64,000 nucleotides of DNA from Dendrolimus kikuchii (GCA_019925095.2 CM034415.1:6233001-6297000); one strand, 5' to 3'. Positions 36,425 to 52,578 are shown, counted from the stretch's first letter. The notes: generated by a model not told the origin, from the letters alone. Numbers and translations: made by a program.

Positions 36425-36573
36425 TATTACTTATGACCATTTCATCATCTGATCCTGCATAACAAGCGTGCATGTCGTCATTTATGCTTAGAGTCATTCG
36501 TGTGTGTGTATATAATTGCAGTCGATTAAAATACCCTTGTGAGGTCTCAAAGAAAAACATTCGAATTTATTGC

Positions 36574-36589
36574 GGCCCTGAAAAGGGCC
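36574..36589 (-). promoter_or_regulatory. Histone 3' stem-loop, H3 unit 3
   Basis: GGCCCTTTTCAGGGCC, 64 nt after the stop, AATAAA just beyond. Confidence 0.97.
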
Positions 36590-36653
36590 TTTTGATGAGT
36601 CGTGTAATTATTTATTCCGCTACTCGGTCCGTTTGCGGGAAGAACGGAGGCGT

Positions 36654-37079
<426 letters not shown>

Positions 37080-37433
37080 CTAACTATTTAATCGAATAAT
37101 TAAAAAAAGGGGGGGGGACAGAAATGAAAAAGAGACAATCTACGAACCGTACGTTCCGGTCGACGCGACGAAGACGAATAAAAACACGCCGCGCTTTGTT
37201 CGCGTCTATATATACAATTTCTGTCGCTAGGTGTCGGAGGGGGTGCGGGGAAGTGGGAGGGGGGGAAGCCGCTGGCCTCTAGGCCGGCGCCGCGCTGCGC
37301 GCGACGCCGGCCCCCCGCGCCCGCCCGCCCGCCCGCCCGCCCGGTCGCGCCCGCGACCCGACGACCCGACGACCCGACGGCGGGGGGGCGGATGACCGCG
37401 CGTCGCGCCACAGCCCGACGACGAGCGACGACC

Positions 37434-37464
<31 letters not shown>

Positions 37465-37936
37465 CATCACACCCTCCGTCATCCATCATCCCCATATAGT
37501 TGACTCATGCTCACATGCTCACATGCTCATAATTATCATCTCATATCTCGCCATCTCGGCGGCTAACCGAAAACCTACCTCAAATCAACAAATCAACAAC
37601 GCCACAGCGCCCAGAGTGCCTCGCCTCCCGCCTCCCGCCTCCCCTACCCCGTATGTACCTACCACTTACCATCTACCATCTACCACATTCATTTCTCATT
37701 CAATATTATTTATATATATTTTTTTTTTATAATCATTATTTATCTCTCTCATTCATTCATTCAATCAAACAATCAAATAAATAAATAACTATACAAATCT
37801 ATCCATCTATCCATCTATGTATGTATGTATGTATGTATGTATAACTTGGGACTTGACTTTCGATACTCACTGTAATATACGAATACATATTTTTTATTTT
37901 ATTTCATTTCATTTCATTTCATAGAAAACATTTTGT

Positions 37937-37952
37937 GGCCCTGAAAAGGGCC
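37937..37952 (-). promoter_or_regulatory. Histone 3' stem-loop, H2B unit 3
   Basis: GGCCCTTTTCAGGGCC, 63 nt after the stop. Confidence 0.97.
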
Positions 37953-38015
37953 TTTTGCTTTTGCTTTTTATTTTTCCCATAATTATACCATGCCGATGAA
38001 CGTTTACGTTTACGT

Positions 38016-38390
38016 TTACTTCGAGCTTGTATACTTGGTGACGGCCTTTGTTCCCTCGCTGACTGCGTGCTTCGCCAACTCGCCGGGAAGTAACAGTCTT
38101 ACGGACGTTTGCACCTCCCTAGAGGTGATGGTCGACCTCTTGTTGTAGTGAGCGAGCCTGGACGCCTCGGCGGCGATGCGCTCGAAGATGTCGTTCACGA
38201 AGCTGTTCATTATCGACATCGCTTTACTCGAAATACCGGTGTCGGGGTGCACCTGCTTGAGAACCTTGTAGATGTAGATCGCGTAGCTCTCCTTCCTCTT
38301 GTGCTTCTTCTTTCTCTTGTCGGTCTTAGAGATGTTCTTCTGGGCCTTGCCAGATTTCTTGGCCGCCTTTCCGCTTGTCTTCGGCGGCAT
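38016..38390 (-). CDS. H2B: Histone H2B, unit 3
   Basis: Protein identical to unit 1; TATA-like box at 38510-38522. Confidence 0.99.
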   Translation of the reverse strand: MPPKTSGKAAKKSGKAQKNISKTDKRKKKHKRKESYAIYIYKVLKQVHPDTGISSKAMSIMNSFVNDIFERIAAEASRLAHYNKRSTITSREVQTSVRLLLPGELAKHAVSEGTKAVTKYTSSK

Positions 38391-39332
38391 GGTGTGCTAC
38401 TTTTCCTTTTCTTCAAACTTGTACCAACGAACGAACGAACGATCGGAGGGAGCGCGCGCGCGTACGGTCTCACGGTTGCGAGCGTACTGGATGACTCCGA
38501 CATTTCGCGTTTTAAATTTAAAGCGGAGCCCCGCATACGTCACGCACCGTGTCGTAGTATATGATTCACCCGCAGTAACCAATCAGAGGGCGAGAGAAAT
38601 GCTACCATTTCATAATTTGTATCGAATCTATTGTTATTAAATTTTTTTTTATTTTTTTTTATTTCATTTCAACGCATGAAACAAGATTATCAAATTATAA
38701 TTCAATATGTTAGTGTTAGTGTTAGTATCCCACGGATCTACGTACGCGCAACATATTATATATTTAGATGTATTTGTTTACTTTGGGAAGGAACATTCTT
38801 AATTCTCGTCAATTAAAATTAACTATATAATATTATTTATTTACCATTACTAACTACTAATATTTTATTACTGTTCGCACGCGACTTGCCATGCCATCCA
38901 GTTAGACGAATTAAACACATCGTTTCATTCATATAGAGCTAGATTTTCAAAGGTATTTTTTTTTTTTAATTTTCATTTTCAGTCAATCTTATATATAATG
39001 TCTTTTTAATATAAAATAAACTTAACATGTTCGTTAGTAATGTTAATTATAGGCAAGTCACGCTTGCTCGACATCAATGCATGGGAGGAGTTAATTAATT
39101 ATCGGAAAGAATAAATAAATAAATCGCCGCGTTAAGAACATGACGAGAGTCAGGCATAATAAATATATTGATTGATAGATAGATACCTATCCAATCGAAA
39201 CTTATGTGCGTGTGTGTACAACTGCAACCACTACTACCTCTGTTCGTTTAGAAACTAAATTTCCATTATATTTTTATACATTGATTATAATGTATATATA
39301 TATGTAAAATATATTATTGCGATATATATTGT

Positions 39333-39348
39333 GGCCCTGAAAAGGGCC
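39333..39348 (-). promoter_or_regulatory. Histone 3' stem-loop, H2A unit 3
   Basis: GGCCCTTTTCAGGGCC, 90 nt after the stop. Confidence 0.97.
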
Positions 39349-39438
39349 TTTTTTTAGGTGTGTTAACGTTGTCCCCTTGTACGTCGTTCTTTTCGTCGAC
39401 AGACGAAAGAAAGGAAAGCGGAGAGAGACACGCGGCTC

Positions 39439-39813
39439 CTAAGCCTTCTTCTCGGTCTTCTTTGGCAGGAGAACCGCCTGAATGTTAGGCAGTACACCGC
39501 CCTGTGCGATGGTCACGCCAGAGAGCAACTTGTTCAACTCCTCGTCGTTCCGTATCGCCAATTGTAAATGCCTAGGGATGATCCTAGTTTTCTTGTTGTC
39601 CCTGGCGGCGTTACCCGCCAACTCGAGAACTTCGGCGGCCAGATATTCCATCACGGCGGCGAGGTACACGGGTGCACCGGCACCGACGCGCTCGGCATAG
39701 TTGCCGTTCCTCAACAGTCTGTGAATACGCCCCACAGGAAACTGGAGACCGGCGCGATTAGAGCGAGACTTTACCTTGCCCTTTACTTTTCCACCTTTGC
39801 CGCGACCGGACAT
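39439..39813 (-). CDS. H2A: Histone H2A, unit 3
   Basis: Protein identical to unit 1; TATA at 39932-39938. Confidence 0.99.
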   Translation of the reverse strand: MSGRGKGGKVKGKVKSRSNRAGLQFPVGRIHRLLRNGNYAERVGAGAPVYLAAVMEYLAAEVLELAGNAARDNKKTRIIPRHLQLAIRNDEELNKLLSGVTIAQGGVLPNIQAVLLPKKTEKKA

Positions 39814-40148
39814 TATTGAAGTTTTGTTATTAAACTATATGAACACTAGAAAAGACACGTCCGACCGATGCGAACGTGACCGAAGCGAGAGTGCCTGTGC
39901 GACTGAACGTCATCGAAAAAAAACGCACCGGTTTTATACTTGTGTATCGTGCGTTCGAACCGAGCGACATTACGTCTAAGAAGTGGGACGGAGAGAGAGA
40001 TAGAGACGGCGAGCGAGATAGACGCACACGACCAAGGAAAACTATTTACTTACATAATATTATTATATACTATTAGGTGTATGGTGTTATTGATTGTATT
40101 TGTAAACCACCAATGCATATATCATAATAATAATAATATCCATCCAAG

Positions 40149-40185
<37 letters not shown>

Positions 40186-40523
40186 ATGTACCTACCTATG
40201 AAAGTTATCTGTCAAAACTATTATTAAGTACCTATCTGTATTCTGTATACCTGTGCGATATTAACTAGCTTTATCGGTGTTGTTTTTTATTGAGGCGAAA
40301 TTTTAGGTTGATTTGAAAAGCAAACGAAAGGATAAGAAGTCGGGCGGAAACCGCGCGGGGGGGGAGAGGAGCGTTTTTTTTTTTTTTTTTAAATATATCG
40401 TCGTGCGTGTGTGTGTGTGTGCATATATCGTACGACCGAGGCGGCTACCGCGTGAAAGGATAGCGGAAACCAGTTTTCTATTCGTGATGATATACATCGT
40501 CATCAATCTGTGGAACATCTGTT

Positions 40524-40539
40524 AGCCCTGAAAAGGGCT
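40524..40539 (-). promoter_or_regulatory. Histone 3' stem-loop, H1 unit 4 (A-U closing pair)
   Basis: AGCCCTTTTCAGGGCT, 150 nt after the stop. Confidence 0.95.
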
Positions 40540-40689
40540 TTTTGGTTGGTAGGCACGGCGGCACACCCCGCACACACCGCCCACAGCAACACCACGAAGG
40601 CGCGAGCGAGCGGCGCGTTCACTGGGCCGTCGGCGGCGGCGGTTCGCTCGGAGCGGAGCGGAGGTGTCGTCTCTGTCGCGTCCCGTCGT

Positions 40690-41448
40690 TTACTTCTTCG
40701 CAGCGGAGGTCTTCTTCGCGGCCGCCTTCGACTTGGGTGTGGCCGCTGCGGCCTTCTTCGGCTTGGGCGCTTTCGGTTTCTTGGTGGGCGGCTTCGCGGT
40801 CTTCTTGGCCTTCGGCGCGGCGCCCTTGCCCTTCGCGGGGGCGGCGGTCTTCTTCGACGCGGCGGCGGCCGGCTTCTTCTTGGCTGCGGCGGCTTTCTTG
40901 TCCCTCGTCGCCGCCGAGCCGGCGGCCTTCGACTTGGACGGCGAAGCGGCCGACGCGGAAGCGGCGGCGCCCTTCTTCCCCTTCGCGGCGGCAGCGGGGG
41001 CGACCTTCTTCGACTTGCCAGAAGACGCGGTGCCGGTCTCGTCGCCGTCGGCGGCCGCCTTGCCGGCGGACCTCTTCTTGGCTCCGGCGGCCGGTTTCTT
41101 CGACGCGGACGACTTGGATTCCAACTTGAACGATCCCGATGCGCCCTTGCCTTTGGTCTGGATCAACGCACCCGATTCGACGGCGCTCTTGAGGTACTTC
41201 CTAATGAACGGCGCAAGTTTCTCGGCGTCGACTTTATATGTCGCCGTTATGTATTTCTTGATGGCCTGAAGCGACGATCCGCTGCGCTCCTTGAGCTCCG
41301 TAATCGCGTTAGTGACCATCTCTGAAGTCTTCGGGTGTGTCGGCTTGGCCTTTGGCTTTTTCGCGCCGGCCGCGGCTGCGGACGCCTTCGGTTTCTTCGC
41401 CGGCGTCGCGGGGGCCGGGGTTTCGGCTGCTACTGCTGTGTCTGCCAT
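40690..41448 (-). CDS. H1: Linker histone H1, unit 4
   Basis: Protein identical to unit 1. The leader is the longest, A24 (41449-41472), a multiple of three, so the frame stays open further upstream to 41511. The conserved MADTAVAAE start is nonetheless the real one, as in every other copy. Confidence 0.97.
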   Translation of the reverse strand: MADTAVAAETPAPATPAKKPKASAAAAGAKKPKAKPTHPKTSEMVTNAITELKERSGSSLQAIKKYITATYKVDAEKLAPFIRKYLKSAVESGALIQTKGKGASGSFKLESKSSASKKPAAGAKKRSAGKAAADGDETGTASSGKSKKVAPAAAAKGKKGAAASASAASPSKSKAAGSAATRDKKAAAAKKKPAAAASKKTAAPAKGKGAAPKAKKTAKPPTKKPKAPKPKKAAAATPKSKAAAKKTSAAKK

Positions 41449-42471
41449 TTTTTTTTTTTTTTTTTTTTTTTTCCTCTTTAAACGAATACAAACAAACAAA
41501 CAAACTACCACGAACGATTGATTAGTTTAATCCCACGGGAGAGCTGGCTGTGAGAAATACAACAACAAACGAATATGGTTACTCAAACTCGAAAGTAGAT
41601 GGCGCCAGGTGAAAAGTCGACCTCATCGGCTCAGGGCAATACCGAATCGACGACCGCGACGTCGAGATACATTTTCTCGTACGAACGCTTACAACTTTTC
41701 ACTAGCACGGATCTGTTTAAACACACTTTTAACGTTTTTCAAATATTCATAGAGCAATTCGAGACGTGATAATCTACAATATTTGAGTTTAGCGGTGTTA
41801 TAAAGCCGTTTGCAAAACATTCGTCCCGGTAATATTCTCAATAAACTTGTTTATATTCACGACAGCATACGATGCATACGCGGGGTCCCGTTTAAAACTT
41901 ATTTTTCTTATTATAAATGTGTATTGTTATAGATTTTCATTAAATAAATGAATTATAAACATCCCGAGGTTCCGACGTATAAACTTCCTCCGCGCGCAAT
42001 ACTATTTTTTTCATCGAATAATCGATGAAAAGTTTAGGGTCGTAAAACATTACTACCGCGAAACCTCTGTGAGGAACTAGGCATACGAATAAAAACGTGC
42101 AACTGTTTCGTATAATCGTGTAAATATTAAACGATCTTATTTATTATTTACTAGTAACTACTGCACTATAATAATATACGTAATGATGATCTAATCTTTT
42201 TTTTTTTTTAATCTATTTATGTAGTAACCAACACTTATCATTTCAATTGATCACACAAGTAAGACGAGACAGGTCTTAAATTAATTAATAATAATAATAG
42301 TAATAATAATAATAACAACAAAACAATACACATGGGTGAAAAGAAAGGGGGAGAAAAAAAAAAAAAAGATATTAAGAATAAAGTAAAAAAAAAAAAAAAT
42401 ACTAATAATATAGTATAACAACAACAACAACAACTACTACTATTTGTTTTTTTTTTTACTTCATCAAAACG

Positions 42472-42504
<33 letters not shown>

Positions 42505-42873
42505 GTAACAATATGAGAGAATTTCTCAAGAACATATCAATTGTCCTTATATAAATATATAAAATTGATTGAGCCCCACCGTAATGATACGTTGATAGCT
42601 TTTAATACATAGTAAAAGAGATGAATAATAAATAATATGCTTTCTTGTACTTTCCGAGTGTTTAGCACAACATTTAGTTGTGAACGTTTAACATTATTTA
42701 TATTTATGCGTGACGTTAGGCCTCATGAACGCCGCACGTGCTTGTGCTTAAGTATTATAATTAGCTACCTATATACAGACAGAATCTATTGTGTTAAGTG
42801 TGCATAAGAGCCGACTCCTGTTCGTTATAGAAAAACTTTCAGGGCAGGGTTATAATACTTTTGAATAAATTGC

Positions 42874-42889
42874 GGCCCTGAAAAGGGCC
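42874..42889 (-). promoter_or_regulatory. Histone 3' stem-loop, H4 unit 4
   Basis: GGCCCTTTTCAGGGCC, 72 nt after the stop. Confidence 0.97.
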
Positions 42890-42961
42890 TTTTTCTTGTA
42901 CAATTCTTCCGAATCTCGTATAGTATGATATTGTGGTGGTAAGCAAGAGAATCCATCTCTT

Positions 42962-43540
<579 letters not shown>

Positions 43541-43699
43541 TTATTAAACATTACAATTTAGTTTTATACACACGCAACAATTATGATAGTTATCATTATT
43601 ATTTTTCTCCCTTTACAAATACATTTACGCCCATGAAGGCTTTATTCATCAGAAATTCCTGAATGAACATGTGGATAAATTGGGTGTATATATTGTATG

Positions 43700-43741
<42 letters not shown>

Positions 43742-43905
43742 TATTTTTTCTTTTAATATTACTTATGACCATTTCATCATCTGATCCTGCATAACAAGCG
43801 TGCATGTCGTCATTTATGCTTAGAGTCATTCGTGTGTGTGTATATAATTGCAGTCGATTAAAATACCCTTGTGAGGTCTCAAAGAAAAACATTCGAATTT
43901 ATTGC

Positions 43906-43921
43906 GGCCCTGAAAAGGGCC
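43906..43921 (-). promoter_or_regulatory. Histone 3' stem-loop, H3 unit 4
   Basis: GGCCCTTTTCAGGGCC, 64 nt after the stop, AATAAA just beyond. Confidence 0.97.
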
Positions 43922-43985
43922 TTTTGATGAGTCGTGTAATTATTTATTCCGCTACTCGGTCCGTTTGCGGGAAGAACGGAGGCGT

Positions 43986-44411
<426 letters not shown>

Positions 44412-45267
44412 CTAACTATTTAATCGAATAATTAAAAAAAGGGGGGGGGACAGAAATGAAAAAGAGACAATCTACGAACCGTACGTTCCGGTCGACGCGA
44501 CGAAGACGAATAAAAACACGCCGCGCTTTGTTCGCGTCTATATATACAATTTCTGTCGCTAGGTGTCGGAGGGGGTGCGGGGAAGTGGGAGGGGGGGAAG
44601 CCGCTGGCCTCTAGGCCGGCGCCGCGCTGCGCGCGACGCCGGCCCCCCGCGCCCGCCCGCCCGCCCGCCCGCCCGGTCGCGCCCGCGACCCGACGACCCG
44701 ACGACCCGACGGCGGGGGGGCGGATGACCGCGCGTCGCGCCACAGCCCGACGACGAGCGACGACCAAAAAAAAAAAAAAAAAAAAAAAAAAAGCTCATCA
44801 CACCCTCCGTCATCCATCATCCCCATATAGTTGACTCATGCTCACATGCTCACATGCTCATAATTATCATCTCATATCTCGCCATCTCGGCGGCTAACCG
44901 AAAACCTACCTCAAATCAACAAATCAACAACGCCACAGCGCCCAGAGTGCCTCGCCTCCCGCCTCCCGCCTCCCCTACCCCGTATGTACCTACCACTTAC
45001 CATCTACCATCTACCACATTCATTTCTCATTCAATATTATTTATATATATTTTTTTTTTATAATCATTATTTATCTCTCTCATTCATTCATTCAATCAAA
45101 CAATCAAATAAATAAATAACTATACAAATCTATCCATCTATCCATCTATGTATGTATGTATGTATGTATGTATAACTTGGGACTTGACTTTCGATACTCA
45201 CTGTAATATACGAATACATATTTTTTATTTTATTTCATTTCATTTCATTTCATAGAAAACATTTTGT

Positions 45268-45283
45268 GGCCCTGAAAAGGGCC
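45268..45283 (-). promoter_or_regulatory. Histone 3' stem-loop, H2B unit 4
   Basis: GGCCCTTTTCAGGGCC, 63 nt after the stop. Confidence 0.97.
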
Positions 45284-45346
45284 TTTTGCTTTTGCTTTTT
45301 ATTTTTCCCATAATTATACCATGCCGATGAACGTTTACGTTTACGT

Positions 45347-45721
45347 TTACTTCGAGCTTGTATACTTGGTGACGGCCTTTGTTCCCTCGCTGACTGCGTG
45401 CTTCGCCAACTCGCCGGGAAGTAACAGTCTTACGGACGTTTGCACCTCCCTAGAGGTGATGGTCGACCTCTTGTTGTAGTGAGCGAGCCTGGACGCCTCG
45501 GCGGCGATGCGCTCGAAGATGTCGTTCACGAAGCTGTTCATTATCGACATCGCTTTACTCGAAATACCGGTGTCGGGGTGCACCTGCTTGAGAACCTTGT
45601 AGATGTAGATCGCGTAGCTCTCCTTCCTCTTGTGCTTCTTCTTTCTCTTGTCGGTCTTAGAGATGTTCTTCTGGGCCTTGCCAGATTTCTTGGCCGCCTT
45701 TCCGCTTGTCTTCGGCGGCAT
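45347..45721 (-). CDS. H2B: Histone H2B, unit 4
   Basis: Protein identical to unit 1; TATA-like box at 45841-45853. Confidence 0.99.
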   Translation of the reverse strand: MPPKTSGKAAKKSGKAQKNISKTDKRKKKHKRKESYAIYIYKVLKQVHPDTGISSKAMSIMNSFVNDIFERIAAEASRLAHYNKRSTITSREVQTSVRLLLPGELAKHAVSEGTKAVTKYTSSK

Positions 45722-46663
45722 GGTGTGCTACTTTTCCTTTTCTTCAAACTTGTACCAACGAACGAACGAACGATCGGAGGGAGCGCGCGCGCGTACGGTC
45801 TCACGGTTGCGAGCGTACTGGATGACTCCGACATTTCGCGTTTTAAATTTAAAGCGGAGCCCCGCATACGTCACGCACCGTGTCGTAGTATATGATTCAC
45901 CCGCAGTAACCAATCAGAGGGCGAGAGAAATGCTACCATTTCATAATTTGTATCGAATCTATTGTTATTAAATTTTTTTTTATTTTTTTTTATTTCATTT
46001 CAACGCATGAAACAAGATTATCAAATTATAATTCAATATGTTAGTGTTAGTGTTAGTATCCCACGGATCTACGTACGCGCAACATATTATATATTTAGAT
46101 GTATTTGTTTACTTTGGGAAGGAACATTCTTAATTCTCGTCAATTAAAATTAACTATATAATATTATTTATTTACCATTACTAACTACTAATATTTTATT
46201 ACTGTTCGCACGCGACTTGCCATGCCATCCAGTTAGACGAATTAAACACATCGTTTCATTCATATAGAGCTAGATTTTCAAAGGTATTTTTTTTTTTTAA
46301 TTTTCATTTTCAGTCAATCTTATATATAATGTCTTTTTAATATAAAATAAACTTAACATGTTCGTTAGTAATGTTAATTATAGGCAAGTCACGCTTGCTC
46401 GACATCAATGCATGGGAGGAGTTAATTAATTATCGGAAAGAATAAATAAATAAATCGCCGCGTTAAGAACATGACGAGAGTCAGGCATAATAAATATATT
46501 GATTGATAGATAGATACCTATCCAATCGAAACTTATGTGCGTGTGTGTACAACTGCAACCACTACTACCTCTGTTCGTTTAGAAACTAAATTTCCATTAT
46601 ATTTTTATACATTGATTATAATGTATATATATATGTAAAATATATTATTGCGATATATATTGT

Positions 46664-46679
46664 GGCCCTGAAAAGGGCC
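46664..46679 (-). promoter_or_regulatory. Histone 3' stem-loop, H2A unit 4
   Basis: GGCCCTTTTCAGGGCC, 90 nt after the stop. Confidence 0.97.
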
Positions 46680-46769
46680 TTTTTTTAGGTGTGTTAACGT
46701 TGTCCCCTTGTACGTCGTTCTTTTCGTCGACAGACGAAAGAAAGGAAAGCGGAGAGAGACACGCGGCTC

Positions 46770-47144
46770 CTAAGCCTTCTTCTCGGTCTTCTTTGGCAGG
46801 AGAACCGCCTGAATGTTAGGCAGTACACCGCCCTGTGCGATGGTCACGCCAGAGAGCAACTTGTTCAACTCCTCGTCGTTCCGTATCGCCAATTGTAAAT
46901 GCCTAGGGATGATCCTAGTTTTCTTGTTGTCCCTGGCGGCGTTACCCGCCAACTCGAGAACTTCGGCGGCCAGATATTCCATCACGGCGGCGAGGTACAC
47001 GGGTGCACCGGCACCGACGCGCTCGGCATAGTTGCCGTTCCTCAACAGTCTGTGAATACGCCCCACAGGAAACTGGAGACCGGCGCGATTAGAGCGAGAC
47101 TTTACCTTGCCCTTTACTTTTCCACCTTTGCCGCGACCGGACAT
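46770..47144 (-). CDS. H2A: Histone H2A, unit 4
   Basis: Protein identical to unit 1; TATA at 47263-47269. Confidence 0.99.
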   Translation of the reverse strand: MSGRGKGGKVKGKVKSRSNRAGLQFPVGRIHRLLRNGNYAERVGAGAPVYLAAVMEYLAAEVLELAGNAARDNKKTRIIPRHLQLAIRNDEELNKLLSGVTIAQGGVLPNIQAVLLPKKTEKKA

Positions 47145-47479
47145 TATTGAAGTTTTGTTATTAAACTATATGAACACTAGAAAAGACACGTCCGACCGAT
47201 GCGAACGTGACCGAAGCGAGAGTGCCTGTGCGACTGAACGTCATCGAAAAAAAACGCACCGGTTTTATACTTGTGTATCGTGCGTTCGAACCGAGCGACA
47301 TTACGTCTAAGAAGTGGGACGGAGAGAGAGATAGAGACGGCGAGCGAGATAGACGCACACGACCAAGGAAAACTATTTACTTACATAATATTATTATATA
47401 CTATTAGGTGTATGGTGTTATTGATTGTATTTGTAAACCACCAATGCATATATCATAATAATAATAATATCCATCCAAG

Positions 47480-47517
<38 letters not shown>

Positions 47518-47856
47518 ATGTACCTACCTATGAAAGTTATCTGTCAAAACTATTATTAAGTACCTATCTGTATTCTGTATACCTGTGCGATATTAACTAG
47601 CTTTATCGGTGTTGTTTTTTATTGAGGCGAAATTTTAGGTTGATTTGAAAAGCAAACGAAAGGATAAGAAGTCGGGCGGAAACCGCGCGGGGGGGGAGAG
47701 GAGCGTTTTTTTTTTTTTTTTTTAAATATATCGTCCTGCGTGTGTGTGTGTGTGCATATATCGTACGACCGAGGCGGCTACCGCGTGAAAGGATAGCGGA
47801 AACCAGTTTTCTATTCGTGATGATATACATCGTCATCAATCTGTGGAACATCTGTT

Positions 47857-47872
47857 AGCCCTGAAAAGGGCT
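47857..47872 (-). promoter_or_regulatory. Histone 3' stem-loop, H1 unit 5 (A-U closing pair)
   Basis: AGCCCTTTTCAGGGCT, 150 nt after the stop. Confidence 0.95.
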
Positions 47873-48022
47873 TTTTGGTTGGTAGGCACGGCGGCACACC
47901 CCGCACACACCGCCCACAGCAACACCACGAAGGCGCGAGCGAGCGGCGCGTTCACTGGGCCGTCGGCGGCGGCGGTTCGCTCGGAGCGGAGCGGAGGTGT
48001 CGTCTCTGTCGCGTCCCGTCGT

Positions 48023-48781
48023 TTACTTCTTCGCAGCGGAGGTCTTCTTCGCGGCCGCCTTCGACTTGGGTGTGGCCGCTGCGGCCTTCTTCGGCTTGGG
48101 CGCCTTCGGTTTCTTGGTGGGCGGCTTCGCGGTCTTCTTGGCCTTCGGCGCGGCGCCCTTGCCCTTCGGGGGGGCGGCGGCCTCCTTCGACGCGGCGGCG
48201 GCCGGCTTCTTCTTGGCTGCGGCGGCTTTCTTGTCCCTCGTCGCCGCCGAGCCGGCGGCCTTCGACTTGGACGGCGAAGCGGCCGACGCGGAAGCGGCGG
48301 CGCCCTTCTTCCCCTTCGCGGCGGCAGCGGGGGCGACCTTCTTCGACTTGCCAGAAGACGCGGTGCCGGTCTCGTCGCCGTCGGCGGCCGCCTTGCCGGC
48401 GGACCTCTTCTTGGCTCCGGCGGCCGGTTTCTTCGACGCGGACGACTTGGATTCCAACTTGAACGATCCCGATGCGCCCTTGCCTTTGGTCTGGATCAAC
48501 GCACCCGATTCGACGGCGCTCTTGAGGTACTTCCTAATGAACGGCGCAAGTTTCTCGGCGTCGACTTTATATGTCGCCGTTATGTATTTCTTGATGGCCT
48601 GAAGCGACGATCCGCTGCGCTCCTTGAGCTCCGTAATCGCGTTAGTGACCATCTCTGAAGTCTTCGGGTGTGTCGGCTTGGCCTTTGGCTTTTTCGCGCC
48701 GGCCGCGGCTGCGGACGCCTTCGGTTTCTTCGCCGGCGTCGCGGGGGCCGGGGTTTCGGCTGCTACTGCTGTGTCTGCCAT
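48023..48781 (-). CDS. H1: Linker histone H1, unit 5 (protein variant)
   Basis: The only histone protein in the window that differs from its copies. Four substitutions at 48104, 48169, 48181 and 48184 change K200E, T201A and A205P in the C-terminal tail ([11 protein letters not shown] where others read [11 protein letters not shown]) and add one silent change. Length (252) and globular domain are unchanged. K200E adds a negative charge to the DNA-binding tail; the effect is probably mild. A22 leader at 48782-48803. Confidence 0.97.
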   Translation of the reverse strand: MADTAVAAETPAPATPAKKPKASAAAAGAKKPKAKPTHPKTSEMVTNAITELKERSGSSLQAIKKYITATYKVDAEKLAPFIRKYLKSAVESGALIQTKGKGASGSFKLESKSSASKKPAAGAKKRSAGKAAADGDETGTASSGKSKKVAPAAAAKGKKGAAASASAASPSKSKAAGSAATRDKKAAAAKKKPAAAASKEAAAPPKGKGAAPKAKKTAKPPTKKPKAPKPKKAAAATPKSKAAAKKTSAAKK

Positions 48782-49800
48782 TTTTTTTTTTTTTTTTTTT
48801 TTTCCTCTTTAAACGAATACAAACAAACAAACAAACTACCACGAACGATTGATTAGTTTAATCCCACGGGAGAGCTGGCTGTGAGAAATACAACAACAAA
48901 CGAATATGGTTACTCAAACTCGAAAGTAGATGGCGCCAGGTGAAAAGTCGACCTCATCGGCTCAGGGCAATACCGAATCGACGACCGCGACGTCGAGATA
49001 CATTTTCTCGTACGAACGCTTACAACTTTTCACTAGCACGGATCTGTTTAAACACACTTTTAACGTTTTTCAAATATTCATAGAGCAATTCGAGACGTGA
49101 TAATCTACAATATTTGAGTTTAGCGGTGTTATAAAGCCGTTTGCAAAACATTCGTCCCGGTAATATTCTCAATAAACTTGTTTATATTCACGACAGCATA
49201 CGATGCATACGCGGGGTCCCGTTTAAAACTTATTTTTCTTATTATAAATGTGTATTGTTATAGATTTTCATTAAATAAATGAATTATAAACATCCCGAGG
49301 TTCCGACGTATAAACTTCCTCCGCGCGCAATACTATTTTTTTCATCGAATAATCGATGAAAAGTTTAGGGTCGTAAAACATTACTACCGCGAAACCTCTG
49401 TGAGGAACTAGGCATACGAATAAAAACGTGCAACTGTTTCGTATAATCGTGTAAATATTAAACGATCTTATTTATTATTTACTAGTAACTACTGCACTAT
49501 AATAATATACGTAATGATGATCTAATCTTTTTTTTTTTTTAATCTATTTATGTAGTAACCAACACTTATCATTTCAATTGATCACACAAGTAAGACGAGA
49601 CAGGTCTTAAATTAATTAATAATAATAATAGTAATAATAATAATAACAACAAAACAATACACATGGGTGAAAAGAAAGGGGGAGAAAAAAAAAAAAAGAT
49701 ATTAAGAATAAAGTAAAAAAAAAAAAAAATACTAATAATATAGTATAACAACAACAACAACAACTACTACTATTTGTTTTTTTTTTACTTCATCAAAACG

Positions 49801-49831
<31 letters not shown>

Positions 49832-50200
49832 GTAACAATATGAGAGAATTTCTCAAGAACATATCAATTGTCCTTATATAAATATATAAAATTGATTGAG
49901 CCCCACCGTAATGATACGTTGATAGCTTTTAATACATAGTAAAAGAGATGAATAATAAATAATATGCTTTCTTGTACTTTCCGAGTGTTTAGCACAACAT
50001 TTAGTTGTGAACGTTTAACATTATTTATATTTATGCGTGACGTTAGGCCTCATGAACGCCGCACGTGCTTGTGCTTAAGTATTATAATTAGCTACCTATA
50101 TACAGACAGAATCTATTGTGTTAAGTGTGCATAAGAGCCGACTCCTGTTCGTTATAGAAAAACTTTCAGGGCAGGGTTATAATACTTTTGAATAAATTGC

Positions 50201-50216
50201 GGCCCTGAAAAGGGCC
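50201..50216 (-). promoter_or_regulatory. Histone 3' stem-loop, H4 unit 5
   Basis: GGCCCTTTTCAGGGCC, 72 nt after the stop. Confidence 0.97.
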
Positions 50217-50288
50217 TTTTTCTTGTACAATTCTTCCGAATCTCGTATAGTATGATATTGTGGTGGTAAGCAAGAGAATCCATCTCTT

Positions 50289-50810
<522 letters not shown>

Positions 50811-51013
50811 CTAGTTAGTGACAGCAATACATAATTAATATTAATTACATAGATATATTATTAAACATTACAATTTAGTTTTATACACACGCACCAATTA
50901 TGATAGTTATCATTATTATTTTTCTCCCTTTACAAATACATTTACGCCCATGAAGGCTTTATTCATCAGAATTCCTGAATGAACATGTGGATAAATTGGT
51001 GTATATATGTATG

Positions 51014-51066
<53 letters not shown>

Positions 51067-51215
51067 TATTACTTATGACCATTTCATCATCTGATCCTGC
51101 ATAACAAGCGTGCATGTCGTCATTTATGCTTAGAGTCATTCGTGTGTGTGTATATAATTGCAGTCGATTAAAATACCCTTGTGAGGTCTCAAAGAAAAAC
51201 ATTCGAATTTATTGC

Positions 51216-51231
51216 GGCCCTGAAAAGGGCC
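51216..51231 (-). promoter_or_regulatory. Histone 3' stem-loop, H3 unit 5
   Basis: GGCCCTTTTCAGGGCC, 64 nt after the stop, AATAAA just beyond. Confidence 0.97.
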
Positions 51232-51295
51232 TTTTGATGAGTCGTGTAATTATTTATTCCGCTACTCGGTCCGTTTGCGGGAAGAACGGAGGCGT

Positions 51296-51721
<426 letters not shown>

Positions 51722-52075
51722 CTAACTATTTAATCGAATAATTAAAAAAAGGGGGGGGGACAGAAATGAAAAAGAGACAATCTACGAACCGTACGTTCCG
51801 GTCGACGCGACGAAGACGAATAAAAACACGCCGCGCTTTGTTCGCGTCTATATATACAATTTCTGTCGCTAGGTGTCGGAGGGGGTGCGGGGAAGTGGGA
51901 GGGGGGGAAGCCGCTGGCCTCTAGGCCGGCGCCGCGCTGCGCGCGACGCCGGCCCCCCGCGCCCGCCCGCCCGCCCGCCCGCCCGGTCGCGCCCGCGACC
52001 CGACGACCCGACGACCCGACGGCGGGGGGGCGGATGACCGCGCGTCGCGCCACAGCCCGACGACGAGCGACGACC

Positions 52076-52106
<31 letters not shown>

Positions 52107-52578
52107 CATCACACCCTCCGTCATCCATCATCCCCATATAGTTGACTCATGCTCACATGCTCACATGCTCATAATTATCATCTCATATCTCGCCATCTCG
52201 GCGGCTAACCGAAAACCTACCTCAAATCAACAAATCAACAACGCCACAGCGCCCAGAGTGCCTCGCCTCCCGCCTCCCGCCTCCCCTACCCCGTATGTAC
52301 CTACCACTTACCATCTACCATCTACCACATTCATTTCTCATTCAATATTATTTATATATATTTTTTTTTTATAATCATTATTTATCTCTCTCATTCATTC
52401 ATTCAATCAAACAATCAAATAAATAAATAACTATACAAATCTATCCATCTATCCATCTATGTATGTATGTATGTATGTATGTATAACTTGGGACTTGACT
52501 TTCGATACTCACTGTAATATACGAATACATATTTTTTATTTTATTTCATTTCATTTCATTTCATAGAAAACATTTTGT

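Noticed and set aside
41449..41511. Apparent N-terminal extension of H1 in units 4 and 6
   Set aside because: It arises only from the length of the A-run happening to keep the frame open; other copies with A22 lack it.
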